Part shown: positions 1 to 8,213 of the stretch, piece after piece
Numbering within the stretch: position 1 is the stretch's first letter
Layout: every line of letters starts with the position of its first letter
NCBI GenBank assembly: GCA_003194525.1
Contig: NBIV01000743.1
Coordinates: forward strand, 1 to 24,290
Reading direction: 5' to 3'
Length of the DNA stretch: 24,290 bases
Origin: Gracilariopsis chorda
Taxonomy: Eukaryota > Rhodophyta > Florideophyceae > Gracilariales > Gracilariaceae
The notes under the pieces: generated by a model
What the model saw: the letters and a program-made list of their open reading frames with translations, nothing else
Told to the model about the DNA's origin: nothing
Databases searched by the model: none
Made by a program: the position numbers and the translations under genes

Positions 1-141
1 CTCGAAACAATATATTACAGGCAGCGACGCATGTTTGCATGTATTACACGTTGGGTAGCGTCACAGTGTATGGGACACGATCCATTGTCCTCAACAATGT
101 CAATGATAGCTTTGCTGCCCGGCTTGCACCTCACCTGTACA

Positions 142-1331
142 CTACCACTTCGGCAATGGTCTCTTCTTCCAACCTTGGACAATGCACTGCTGATTCCTCT
201 TTATCAATACCTCGACGATCGACCGGCCACTCATTTGCATGTATTCGCCTCCGGCAGGCTTTCTGAACTGTAACCCGTCAAGCGGCCTGATACTGGTAAA
301 CAGCACTGTTTTGGCTGGCACGTTTAGTCCCATCTCAAAAGTCTCTGTCGCGAAAAGACATTTCAATAGCCCTTACTGAAATAGATTGGATGTCAATTCC
401 GAGATCCAGCAGTTGAAAAAATGGGTGTTGTCTGGAGCAAATCCTGATCCTCGTCGTGCAGAGATGCTACTGCATTTTGAGATGCTCGCGCTATGTTCGT
501 TTGATATTCAAATGGCCAATCTATTCCGAGTATTCACGTGCGTTTGGAATCGTAGCGCTCAGGAGTACAAATCTGAGTTTGCGGAACAAGGATGATTGAT
601 TCCTCCCACATGACCCCTCTTTTTTGTCCCGCATATAGTGAACTGCATCAAAAATAACTCAAGAGACCTCACGTAAAACTTAAATTACTCTGTAGAGCAT
701 GCTTCTGAGAGTTTTGGTAGTCATTGCAAGACAAGAGGTATTCTTGTTATCGTTGCATCCCCGGTCATCAATCTAACATCACTAAATTCTGCTTCAAGTT
801 CTCGATTTTTGATTGCTGAGGGCTTTGATTGGCGACGTATACCTTACCCTTTGGTTGTCTCTTCGTGCCATCGTATTCCGTTATCGCTGCCTTCAATACG
901 TTCGTGTGTGCTGCAACCAGAATGCTCTCGTTCCGCTCTACCCTTTTTACAATTTCCCGCTCAAATGAAATCAGTGAAAGGGAATACTGCTTCGCTAGTT
1001 TCTCTGGCATCTTAAGCTCAGAAATGTTGTATTCTTTTTTGCAGTCTCCGGGAAGGAAAATGCCATGCTTACATGATGTTTTTAGCATTGGCGGAGATTG
1101 CCCAAGCTTGTCGGGCAGAACAGACGATCCTGTTGTTCCCGTCGATTCCACACGAGATGTTATACAACGTGGCATTGAATTAGTAGAGGGAAGTTTTGAA
1201 GACACCAATGCTGGCTCTTGTTCTTCACATATGTGAACATCATTGCTCGAGTCCTTATCTGCAAGCCTTGGTTTCTTCGAAACATGGGGATTGGCCCCGT
1301 TTAAACCTGTGCTATCTCTCTTATTTGACAT
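142..1331 (-). pseudogene. MTR4: Decayed MTR4-type exosome RNA helicase, copy 1
   Basis: MTR4 is the nuclear DExH-box (Ski2-like) RNA helicase that feeds RNA to the exosome. From the N-terminus: a lysine-rich start (SNKRDSTG, KKPRLADKD) near 1331; the CKHG...LP segment typical of MTR4; then ERNESILVAAHT near 905-930, where the Walker A motif AHTSAGKT has become AHTNVLKA. In shifted frames follow YTSPIKALSNQ (about 815-840), [19 protein letters not shown] (motif II, normally DEIHYMRD), LLSATIPNA (about 540-565), [17 protein letters not shown] (about 310-355) and GEYMQMSGR (about 225-250). In-frame stops sit where the family has Trp. Roughly 180-200 residues between the SAT motif and the IHH motif are missing. 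The family is certain; loss of ATPase function is inferred from the motifs. Confidence 0.9.
376..396. other. Site of a 40-bp deletion relative to copy 2
   Basis: Copy 2 has 40 bp (18045-18084) that are absent here between bases 387 and 388. The missing segment encodes the IHHSG part of the helicase relic. This is the only large clean gap between the copies before the tandem-repeat region, and it is too big for a run-length sequencing error. Confidence 0.85.
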
Positions 1332-1439
1332 AATTGGGGCGAAAGATGTGTTCTTAGGTTATCAATGGATGCCGATTGCACCACGCGAAGTATTGCTCTT
1401 CCAGAATTCTCATCTTTGCTTCCCTATCGGCTGGCAACC

Positions 1440-3560
1440 GCTTTATGCTCTACGGGTAGAATAAATTGAGTAGTAGGATTCGGCGGTAACCACGAGCGCG
1501 AGGTGGTTGACCTCAAGCTATGTCGTAAAGTTAAGTTTGTTGAGCTTGTGCTCGTGCACTCCTCTCTTCTACACAACTACTTGCAGTATGAGGAACTCTT
1601 ACGCTGTACGGAAAAGGGCCCCACAGGATGCTAGGGACATAACAATAACCTCCAGCTTCGCAAGAAAGTGCTCACAAAAGCAACGAGGAAGTGCCGCAAC
1701 AATTGCAGGTTCAAACTTTTGGAACTTAGCAAGATCTGAACGTCTGTTCACATCAACCGCGGATCAACCCTGCGGCTGTAGCCTCACTGTCATATCTCCA
1801 GTGCTATTGCACTGCACAACAGTTGCAATGATTCAATTAAAAAAAAAGACAAAAAAACCTACGAGACAGGGGTAGAATTCTACACATCTACCCGTGAATT
1901 GCTAGCTCCTTCTCATGACGCCGCCGGCGGCGTTTCTCAACTACGTGTAGGGACCGATTTGTCGAGGCGACCACACCATGATGCTCTAGTCGCCTGGAAA
2001 GTTTCGAAACGAAACGACCACTGAAGTGCTCTCGTTGCTCTCATGGAAACATCGATATCAATGGTACCATACATTTTTCACGATACTCATGCGATTTGTT
2101 GAAACGTTTCCGCCGTTATGCACCAAAAGGATAGATTTCTTCTCGAATGGGGCAGCAGAGATAAAGGTGTCACCCAGTGCAGAAGCTAGACGGCTATGTA
2201 AACATGATTATGATGATGATGGACTGCTCCTATCGTCGTCACAGTTTTAGGTTTCTGCTTTGTTTGGGGTCTCGGATGACTGCTATCATCTAGATTATCG
2301 TATTCTACAGGTGGTCCTGGTACTGCAAGCAGGTAGAGAAATGCGCATGCCTCCGCGATCGCTTTCCATCTGAGCCGCTCACCGAAGCGCTATTTTTCAT
2401 TAAATCCCTCCCGTGATTAAATCCTACGCCTGTGTCGGGTGTACTCCATCTTCTGCGTGCGCAAGTCCATGCTGACGGCAATCGAGCACGGCACAGACCA
2501 CTGCCGCATTGAGCCGTACAACAGGAGGTGGCTCCCAACGGCGACACGCTCCTATCAACATTGCCAGAAATGTTCCCCGCTCAATCGGGCCTGCTGCCGG
2601 CCCACTCTTGTTCGGAACCGCGCTGGGTCATGTCATACAGCTTCTACTTGCATTAGTACTTTTTAATTAAGCGAAGATGTGTGATTTCATCCGTTCCAAT
2701 AACCTCCACATGTCTCAATCAATCTGACCCTGACTTGACCAACCCCACTCTCTATTCATGTTCAATTTTCTTTGGTAGGGATTTATTTGCAACAAGAGAA
2801 AAAGAACATTCTTTTTAGCGATCATTCCATTTTACAAGCTAGGGATGAAGCTCGTCTTTTGTAGCAAAGGTTAAGTGTCAATCCCTGATTTATATGCTCC
2901 TACCGCCTCATGAAATCAGAAGCAAAACGCCTAAGGAGCTCGCAATTCGTATCCTGTTCGTCCCTTCCTTGATGTGTTCTTCTATTTGTAGACAGAACAA
3001 TACAGCACGTGGGAATCAAACGTAATGGCGGATTATCCCTAGCTGGAAGGTAGGGGAAAAAGGTGCAAAAGTTGAGGAGTTTCATACCTCCAGTTGGAGG
3101 AGAAGATCCGTTTTCTTACGATTAACGCTTGTACGAGAACAATAACCTTTAGCAGCAGGGTAAAAGAGCTTTCTCATGTTTCAAGACAAAAGAGTGTCAA
3201 TAGAATACATTCTATCAACCCTATAATTCTATCACTGAACCAGAACACATGCAGAAGAAACAAGATACAGATAGAGTATGAAAGTAGGCACTGTCTACGT
3301 CGCGTTTCAAACAGCGAAAGTCTTGAAAAGCGTGTTCAGAAGTACCGGCGGCTGCACTTTCTGCTCCCTGGCCCCACTAGACTGACGTGCCCTTCACAGA
3401 ATTCCAGCGTTATCGAGATGTGCTCCCAGAGAATCCCCAGCCTACCTCACTCGTGTGCTTTTCTCACATTCCTGGGCTTTGCAAACTCACAGTTCAAGCG
3501 AGCCACAAAAGTTTCAAGCGTTGTAGCAGTACCCGCGTCACCTCTCTGTCCGAAGTCGAG
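1440..3560. other. No recognised gene; palindromes and A-rich tract
   Basis: About 2.1 kb between the MTR4 relic and DUF3326. I see short open stretches in several frames on both strands (for example + strand 1507-1875 and 3094-3603) but no family I recognise. Visible structure: an A-rich tract at about 1838-1858, palindromes at 1872-2010, and a short GAT run near 2205-2220. The part from 2300 to 3500 has the highest density of indel differences between the copies, so ORF boundaries there are unreliable. Confidence 0.6.
1918..1933. repeat. Perfect 16-bp GC palindrome, copy 1
   Basis: ACGCCGCCGGCGGCGT is self-complementary. The same 16 bases occur at 19618-19633, with no indel difference between the copies. 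A shorter palindrome, GTTTCGAAAC, follows about 70 bp downstream in both copies (19700-19709 in copy 2). Confidence 0.8.
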
Positions 3561-4696
3561 ATGCACTGGTTTGTGTGTTCGCAGCATACAACAGTGCTCA
3601 TAGTCCCCACAGGTGTTGGGGGTGCCATCGGCGGGTACGCTAGCGATTCACTTCCGGCTGCAAGACTTCCCCTACGCGTCACTGACACGCTCATTATTCA
3701 CTCGGATGTTCTGAAAGGCGCACTAATGTATTGGCCAATCTCCAATGCGTTATACGGTGGAAGGATACGCTCTTGATCGATTTTGCTTGTATTGAAATGG
3801 GTCCCAGCCCCAGTTTCATCTACATCAAATCGTCTCAGAATAGTACTTGATTCAGGCAGGCCCGAAGAACCATCCTTCGCCATAGATACACCACAGATGC
3901 TGCTCGTGCTACATTACGCTTGGATATCACGCACCGCACGACAACGTATTTTGACAATTATTTGTCAAAATAGCGTCATCGAAGGGAGGCGCTTCATCAT
4001 GGGGGCCTACCGCTGACCCAGCGGCTTTGTTGCTTTCAGTCCAGCACCTTGAAAAGCCATAGCTGTCAGGCTAAGCAGTTGTTCCCAATTTTCTGAGGAA
4101 GATCATGTACAACTCGCAACACTACCGATCTGGAAACGCAGTTGATGCGAATTCTGGTGCAGAAGCAGTGATCAGCCATCTTGTCACTCGAGAGTTCCGG
4201 CCTAACATGTGCGCATTCTCCACCACTTCAACCGCTGCCAGCAGATGACAGCGTTTCACCAAAGTCAACAGCGGAAGAGCTTGACTATACAGTTTTTGTC
4301 CAGCGTGCTTTGTTGAGCTTTCTCGAGCACCTCATCTGGTTACCAACAATCGGACGGACGTAGATTCTTCAGTTACTACGGCTGCGAATGTTGACGTCCT
4401 CTTCATAACGACCAAATGCCTTTGGTAGCCCTGCAGTGGTGAGGCTAGCCAGTAGAGCCGACGTAATGGTGATTGCAGTGGACGAAAATATCACAACGCT
4501 CGTCATCAGAGCATCAAGTGTAGGAATTGATGAATCAAGGGTAGTTTCGCTAGAAGTTGCGCTGACGCTGCTTGGCCTAGTCGCACCACACAGGACCCGT
4601 ATAGCTATCTCCTCGCTTCAAACATCTGTAGCTCTTTTAAAGATTCATCCGATAACAGCGCCTTCCACGGATAATGCCTTGCTTCGCACTTTTTGA
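3561..4696 (+). pseudogene. DUF3326-family gene, frame-broken, copy 1
   Basis: DUF3326 is a family of unknown function, well represented in cyanobacteria. Blocks in order, across shifting frames: TTVLIVPTGVGGAIGGYASD (about 3588-3650), ALMYWPISNALY (about 3720-3760), STSNRLRIVLDSG (about 3815-3857), TTDAARATLRLDIT (about 3888-3930), KGGASSWGPTADPAALLLS (about 3982-4040), CAHSPPLQPLPADDSVSPKS (about 4210-4270), AAEELDYT, then VRLASRADVMVIAVDENIT (about 4438-4495) and a final HRTRIAISSLQ. Several breaks here (near 3758, 3783, 3795, 3870, 4295 and 4417) are absent from copy 2 and are probably sequence errors. A TGA near 3950 inside an inverted repeat, and a break near 4090, are shared by both copies. 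Whether the true gene is intact is open. The N-terminus before the VPTGVG motif is unclear. Confidence 0.85.
3947..3972. repeat. Inverted repeat inside DUF3326, copy 1
   Basis: Arms TATTTTGACAA and TTGTCAAAATA, 11 bp each, separated by four bases. It sits where the protein should continue from DAARATLRLDIT towards the GASSWG block, and its left arm contains the in-frame TGA. Confidence 0.8.
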
Positions 4697-5529
4697 CAAA
4701 ATACAACGTAGAACAAACTCAGTCCCTCTGTAGCAACCCGCGGATAAGATAAATTCGACTTGTTGCATCGCGTATGAAAAAAGACATAACAGGCTCATCA
4801 CGAATTTGGTGCGCCCTGATCGCAATCTCCTAGCGACTAACCTTGGACCAAGAAGATCAGAATACGCAATTCCACCGAGGAAACCATCGAGGTGCCCGAA
4901 GTGCTCTATTCTTGAGCCCGGAGACAGACCCGTTCCAAAGTTCATGATCACGATTTAAGCCAAAGACTGAAGTCCTTTTCGCGCACGTGGGTCCAACAGC
5001 TGTTTTTGACGGGCGCGGATAGCAGCAAAAGAAACGGTGCGTTGCACCCGTGTATATTGACAGCTGCAGCTGTTGAACCATTTCGTATGCCAATCGGTCA
5101 GGGGGTGGTAGGTGGTGGTGAAGAAATGTTTCAGTCCTGAGACTCAGCAGAAGTGATGGCAAACTTCGAGATGAATTGGGAACCATTGTCCGTGTGGAGA
5201 TAAGGGCGGCAGTCTATACCAAAAGAGTGGTCTCCGGGTTCTACGCACCTACTGTGGCATAAGAGCTTTCGGGAACAACAAGTAAACTAATGAATTTGGA
5301 ATTCTTTCCTGCTCGGCGGAAGAAGAGCACACGAATAATCGCAAGACTTTTCATTTGGCCCTAAGCAACGGGGGCATAGTGAAGGATTGGGTGACCTTAC
5401 TGATCAACACTTGGCATGGCTTAGCGGAGAACAAGTGGGTGGCAGTCAACAGGAAATTAGGGCACAAATCTGACGCGTTTGAGGATGTATCGTTTGCGTG
5501 ACAAGAAGCGAACAGCAGCCCTCAGGGCT
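4697..5529. other. No recognised gene; short mixed-frame ORFs
   Basis: Nearly identical in copy 2 (22341-23170). The + strand shows protein-like patches (for example EETIEVPEVLYS near 4880, AAAVEPFRMPIGQGVVGGGE near 5070-5130, and GIVKDWVTLLINTWHGLAEN near 5370-5430), but they lie in different frames separated by stops. The - strand has two overlapping ORFs (4637-4951 and 4857-5186) that are conserved simply because the DNA is. A CAG triplet near 5062 is present here and absent in copy 2. I assign no function. Confidence 0.5.
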
Positions 5530-5886
5530 GCCGTTCACTTCCACCACGAGCCTGCCCGTTCTAGAAATAATAGCAAAAGCACAATCCGAATGAACGCAGC
5601 GGCATTTCTGAGTACAGGGCTTTCTGCAAAACGCTTGGCATTGGTGATGAAAAGATTGAAATCTGCGTGCGTCGAGGTGCTTATTCTAGTCCAGAAGTGA
5701 AAGAACGGGCGTCGTGGAGCCAGACCTTGGCAGCGGAAGATCTCGAGTTTTTCTGACAAATACAATCTCAGGATGAGAGTGACACTGTCAAACCAGAAAC
5801 TACCACTGGGCCGAGAGTGACTCTTTCTCAGAGAGCTCCACGCTGCATGGCCTGGATTCATGATGCTGTAAAACTCGAAAAACAGA
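5530..5886 (+). pseudogene. Unrecognised coding-like stretch, copy 1
   Basis: Combining the two copies gives a continuous, protein-like frame: SGLPFTSTTSLPVLEIIAK, then HNPNERSGISEYRAFCK, IGDEKIEICVRRGA, then SSPEVKERASWSQTLAAEDL, a TGA near 5755, then QSQDESDTVKPETTTG and PRCMAWIHDAVKLEKQMI with a terminal TGA near 5892. This copy is shifted by one extra A near 5575, but reads correctly through GCTTATTC near 5680, where copy 2 is one base short. The composition is soluble and charged, with no membrane segment. I do not recognise the family. The overlapping - strand ORF 5535-6008 is disrupted in copy 2 and looks like a shadow. Confidence 0.45.
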
Positions 5887-5892
5887 TGATAT

Positions 5893-6126
5893 GATACGAG
5901 GGCTAGATCACCAGACGAGGCTTGAATGCACCGGGCGCGCGCTCGTTCGCACTGCCTTCTTAAAGCACGCTCGTCGCCAGCTTGACGTCCGCCCGAAACT
6001 CTCCACATCGCTCCCCATACCCCTCCCCACTCTCACACCCACGCGCTCTCCGCCAACTCCACCGTCCCATTCCGCCCCGCCGCCTTAAACGTCACCCACA
6101 TCGCCGACAACACTCTTCCTCTAGAT
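5893..6126 (+). promoter_or_regulatory. C/T-rich leader before the zinc-finger ORF
   Basis: Base composition changes sharply here from balanced to GC-rich, with a pyrimidine-rich, G-poor tract at about 6000-6090 leading to the ATG at 6127. It is repeated almost unchanged at 23530-23767. This is compatible with a 5' leader or promoter of the downstream gene. There is no clear TATA box. Confidence 0.35.
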
Positions 6127-7271
6127 ATGCCGCCCACGCAAGCTTGGTTGCCTTGGCTTGTGTTCACGGAGGCTGACCTCGCCCTCGTGCGTGAGCAGGA
6201 CGTTTCTGTATCCTCTCTCTTCCCTCTGCCGTCCGAAAGGCAGCCGCCTTCGCGGGACAAAGATTCTGTGGCCGCAATCGTGTGGATCGCGTGTCGTTGC
6301 CGTACGCCTGCCCCTCCTCCCCCACCGCCTACTCCGCACCTGCACGCCACTGCGCATCTCAGCCGCACATCGCCGTCACCGCTAACTGCCGCCGCGCCAC
6401 CCGACCCCCCACCTCAAACACCGCTTCGGGCGCCTGAGCATGGCTTTTTTCCGGACTTTTTCTTGCCCTCGCCGCCCCAGAAGCAGCCGTCTTCGCAGCA
6501 CGAGGATATTGTGGCCGAACTCGAGGCGATCATGTCTCGTCGCTGTGAGCGAGCACTCTCGCATGCCCCTCCTCCCCCACCGCCTACTCCGCACTCACGC
6601 ACTGCCACTCGGCTCCTGAGCATGGCTTTTTCCCGGACTTTTTCTTGCCCTCGCCGCCCCAGAAGCAGCCGTCTTCGCAGCACGAGGATATTGTGGCCGA
6701 ACTCGAGGCGATCACGTCTCGTCGCTGTGAGCGAGCACTCTCGCATGCCCCTCCTACCACACCGCCTACTCCGCACCTGCACGCCACCGCCTATCTCAGC
6801 ACCACATCGCCGTCACCGCTGACTGCCGCCGTGCCACTAGCCCCCCCATCTCAAGCACCGCTTCAGGCGCCACCAACGCTCCTACAAGTGCATCTGGCGC
6901 CTCAACCATCGCTGCCAATTCCACTAACTCCACCGTTAAGAAAGAAGCCACGCTCACCTCCTCTCTCTCCGTTGCTGCGCGGTCCGTCGCGCTTCTGTCG
7001 CGTCTGCGCCCGCACTCAGAAGTCGGAAAATATCTTCTGTGCGAACCTGCATACGTATCGCAAGTGTCGGAAGGCGGTGTGTCGACCGTGCTTCGGAGAG
7101 TTGTAATGGGACTTTGAAAGTGCAAAGGCGAGCGGAACGTGGATCTGTCCGCACTGCCGCGAAATCTGCCAGAAGATACCTGCAGCTCGTTGTCACATCT
7201 TCACTAAGGCTAATATGAAGAGAAAGGCATCTAGAGTACTTGGAGTCCTTGTAGTGGGAGAACCGTGTTGA
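6127..7271 (+). pseudogene. Pro-rich tandem-repeat protein with C-terminal R1-type zinc finger, interrupted
   Basis: Start ATG at 6127 (MPPTQAWLPWLVF) follows a C-rich leader. The N-terminal part is built of tandem units: a proline stretch (APPPPPPTPH), then LPSPPQKQPSSQHEDIVAEL and EAIMSRRCERAL, with a diverged first unit (PLPSERQPPSRDKDSVA). The last repeat lies in another frame because its DNA unit is 182 bp rather than 255 bp, so a second frame is used from 6645. The C-terminus has CRVC, FCAN, KCRKAVCRPCF, a TAA at 7104-7106, then WICPHCREIC and RCH, ending at TGA 7269-7271. This CxxC-C-C-CxxC-W-CPxC-xxxC order resembles the zf-4CXXC_R1 domain (CDCA7/R1 family, chromatin-associated). Both the frameshift and the TAA would need to be errors or real lesions. 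Family assignment of the finger is moderate. Confidence 0.6.
6310..6860 (+). repeat. Coding minisatellite, units of 255 and 182 bp
   Basis: The motif GCCCCTCCTCC...CACCGCCTACTCCGCAC starts at 6310, 6565 and 6747, giving units of 255 bp (85 codons exactly) and 182 bp (not a multiple of three). Each unit also carries the block encoding QPSSQHEDIVAELEA. The short unit lacks about 73 bp of the segment that begins with CTGCACGCCACTGCGC. Confidence 0.85.
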
Positions 7272-7296
7272 CACTTTCACTTTTGCATGTTTGTTC

Positions 7297-7323
7297 ATGT
7301 GTGTGTGTGTGTCTTGTGTGTAT
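7297..7323 (+). repeat. Short GT-rich microsatellite
   Basis: An interrupted TG run (TGTGTGTGTGTGTC followed by TTGTGTGTATAG) lies just after the zinc-finger gene stop, in the probable 3' untranslated region. Confidence 0.7.
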
Positions 7324-7344
7324 AGTTGTTTTTTGCGTTGAAAG

Positions 7345-7368
7345 TAAACAGGAGCGTACTCCTGTTTA
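7345..7368. terminator. Perfect 10-bp hairpin downstream of zinc-finger gene
   Basis: TAAACAGGAG, loop CGTA, CTCCTGTTTA: perfect 10-bp arms with a 4-nt loop, about 75 bp after the stop at 7271. In a eukaryote this would be a 3' UTR or 3'-end-processing structure rather than a bacterial terminator; no T-run follows. The structure is certain, the role is not. Confidence 0.55.
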
Positions 7369-7433
7369 ATGTAAACATTCCGTTCTCTAATTTCTTCATT
7401 GTGGGTTAGAACAGTTCGCCACTAGTAGCAAGT

Positions 7434-7447
7434 ACATGTTAACATGT
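7434..7447. repeat. 14-bp palindrome ACATGTTAACATGT
   Basis: Self-complementary 14-mer about 100 bp upstream of the ORF starting at 7541. It could be a dimeric factor site or chance. Confidence 0.5.
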
Positions 7448-7540
7448 TTGAAGGGCCGAGAGTGAGTGGCGAGGGCTCGGACACTCTCTTTTAGTGTCGG
7501 AAACGACAGCAGACACAAACATGAAGGCGAGGTAGCTTGA

Positions 7541-8034
7541 ATGCGAGAGCAAGTTGGGAAGGAACCATACGTCCTTGAAGGACTACGTGTCTGCATTGAA
7601 GTAGAAAGTGTTACCATTTTCGGAGTACATTTGGTGCGGAAACGGATTGTACGTGAGCGCGCTGAGTTGGAGCGTTCGGCATGTTACCAATGATGGCCAG
7701 GGTGAATATCGGTCACGGGAGCAATGCGACGGGTGTGATGTTGGTGCGTGGCAAGGTACTACCTCTCAACCCACCACCTGGCACGTTGTGCGTTGAGAGA
7801 TCGACCGCAGGGTGTCACGTGAATCTTGAGACAGCGCGTCTTGTAATCTCTACGTAGGTGCATCACAAGCGCGGTACGGCCGAAGCAAGGCTGCCGGAGG
7901 GAGATTGCCGAAAGCGCAAAATCCGTGGTATCTACATGTTTCCGGGAGAATGCACCGAACAGGCGCGATCGATGCGGCTACCTTCGTTGTCGATAATCAG
8001 CAATACCCGACCAAAAGCGCTGACACACAGGTGA
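7541..8034 (+). pseudogene. Unrecognised ORF broken by one frameshift and one TAG
   Basis: ATG at 7541 opens 50 codons (MREQVGKEPYVLEGLRVCIE, then IFGVHLVRKRIVRERAELER). A frame change near 7680 leads to a second open stretch from 7681 (MMARVNIGHGSNATGVMLV, RGKVLPLNPPPGTLCVERS, CHVNLETARLVIST), interrupted by TAG at 7855-7857. It continues in the same frame with RKRKIRGIYMFPGECTEQAR to TGA 8032-8034. The three parts look like one protein of about 165 residues. I do not recognise the family; the RVNIG...LPLNPPP segment superficially recalls the C-terminal part of PIF1-like helicases, but I would not assign it. Confidence 0.4.
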
Positions 8035-8213
8035 AATCGAACACAGAGCCGTTTGGCATTTCAATCGCCGTCACTTTCTCCCGCCAGCTGGCAGCGATCA
8101 CATTTTTCTTTTTCAGCCGGCTCGAAAAGCGGTCAAAACGCCGCCTTGAGGGCAGCCGCGCCAAGGACAGTGCCGGTACGAAACCGACGCTGTCACATAC
8201 GCAGCAGAAATAA
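8035..8213 (+). other. Short stretch without recognised gene
   Basis: Transition from balanced to GC-rich composition. It contains an AGCCGGCT palindrome near 8116. Overlapping ORFs on both strands (7905-8213 and 8053-8655 on +, 7997-8245 on -) have no recognisable domain and basic, low-information sequence. Confidence 0.4.

Larger units (their letters stand above)
1..6596 (+). repeat. Long direct repeat, copy 1 of 2
   Basis: This block matches 17657 to the window end in the same orientation. Base 1 aligns with base 17657, and the ATG at 6127 aligns with the ATG at 23768. Differences are overwhelmingly single-base gains or losses in short homopolymers, with very few substitutions. Exceptions are a 40-bp segment absent here after base 387, a 3-bp difference near 5062, and a different tandem-repeat unit after about 6596. 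The left end of the repeat cannot be defined because it coincides with the window start. Confidence 0.97.

Noticed and set aside
3561..4696. Programmed frameshifting in DUF3326
   Set aside because: There are far too many shifts, they differ between the two copies and they fall in simple runs.
4880..5190. Actin-related protein: EVPEVLYS followed by FLTGADSS
   Set aside because: Only two short patches resemble the family, they need stops and frame changes between them, and the actin fold core is missing.
5535..6008. 157-codon - strand ORF
   Set aside because: It is disrupted in copy 2 and lies opposite a + strand stretch that reads better as protein.
7103..7120. An 18-nt GT...AG pygmy intron removing the TAA of the zinc-finger gene in frame
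   Set aside because: It keeps frame, but introns this small are known only from special cases such as chlorarachniophyte nucleomorphs. It would also remove the conserved-position Trp-Asp segment, and no other such intron is seen here.
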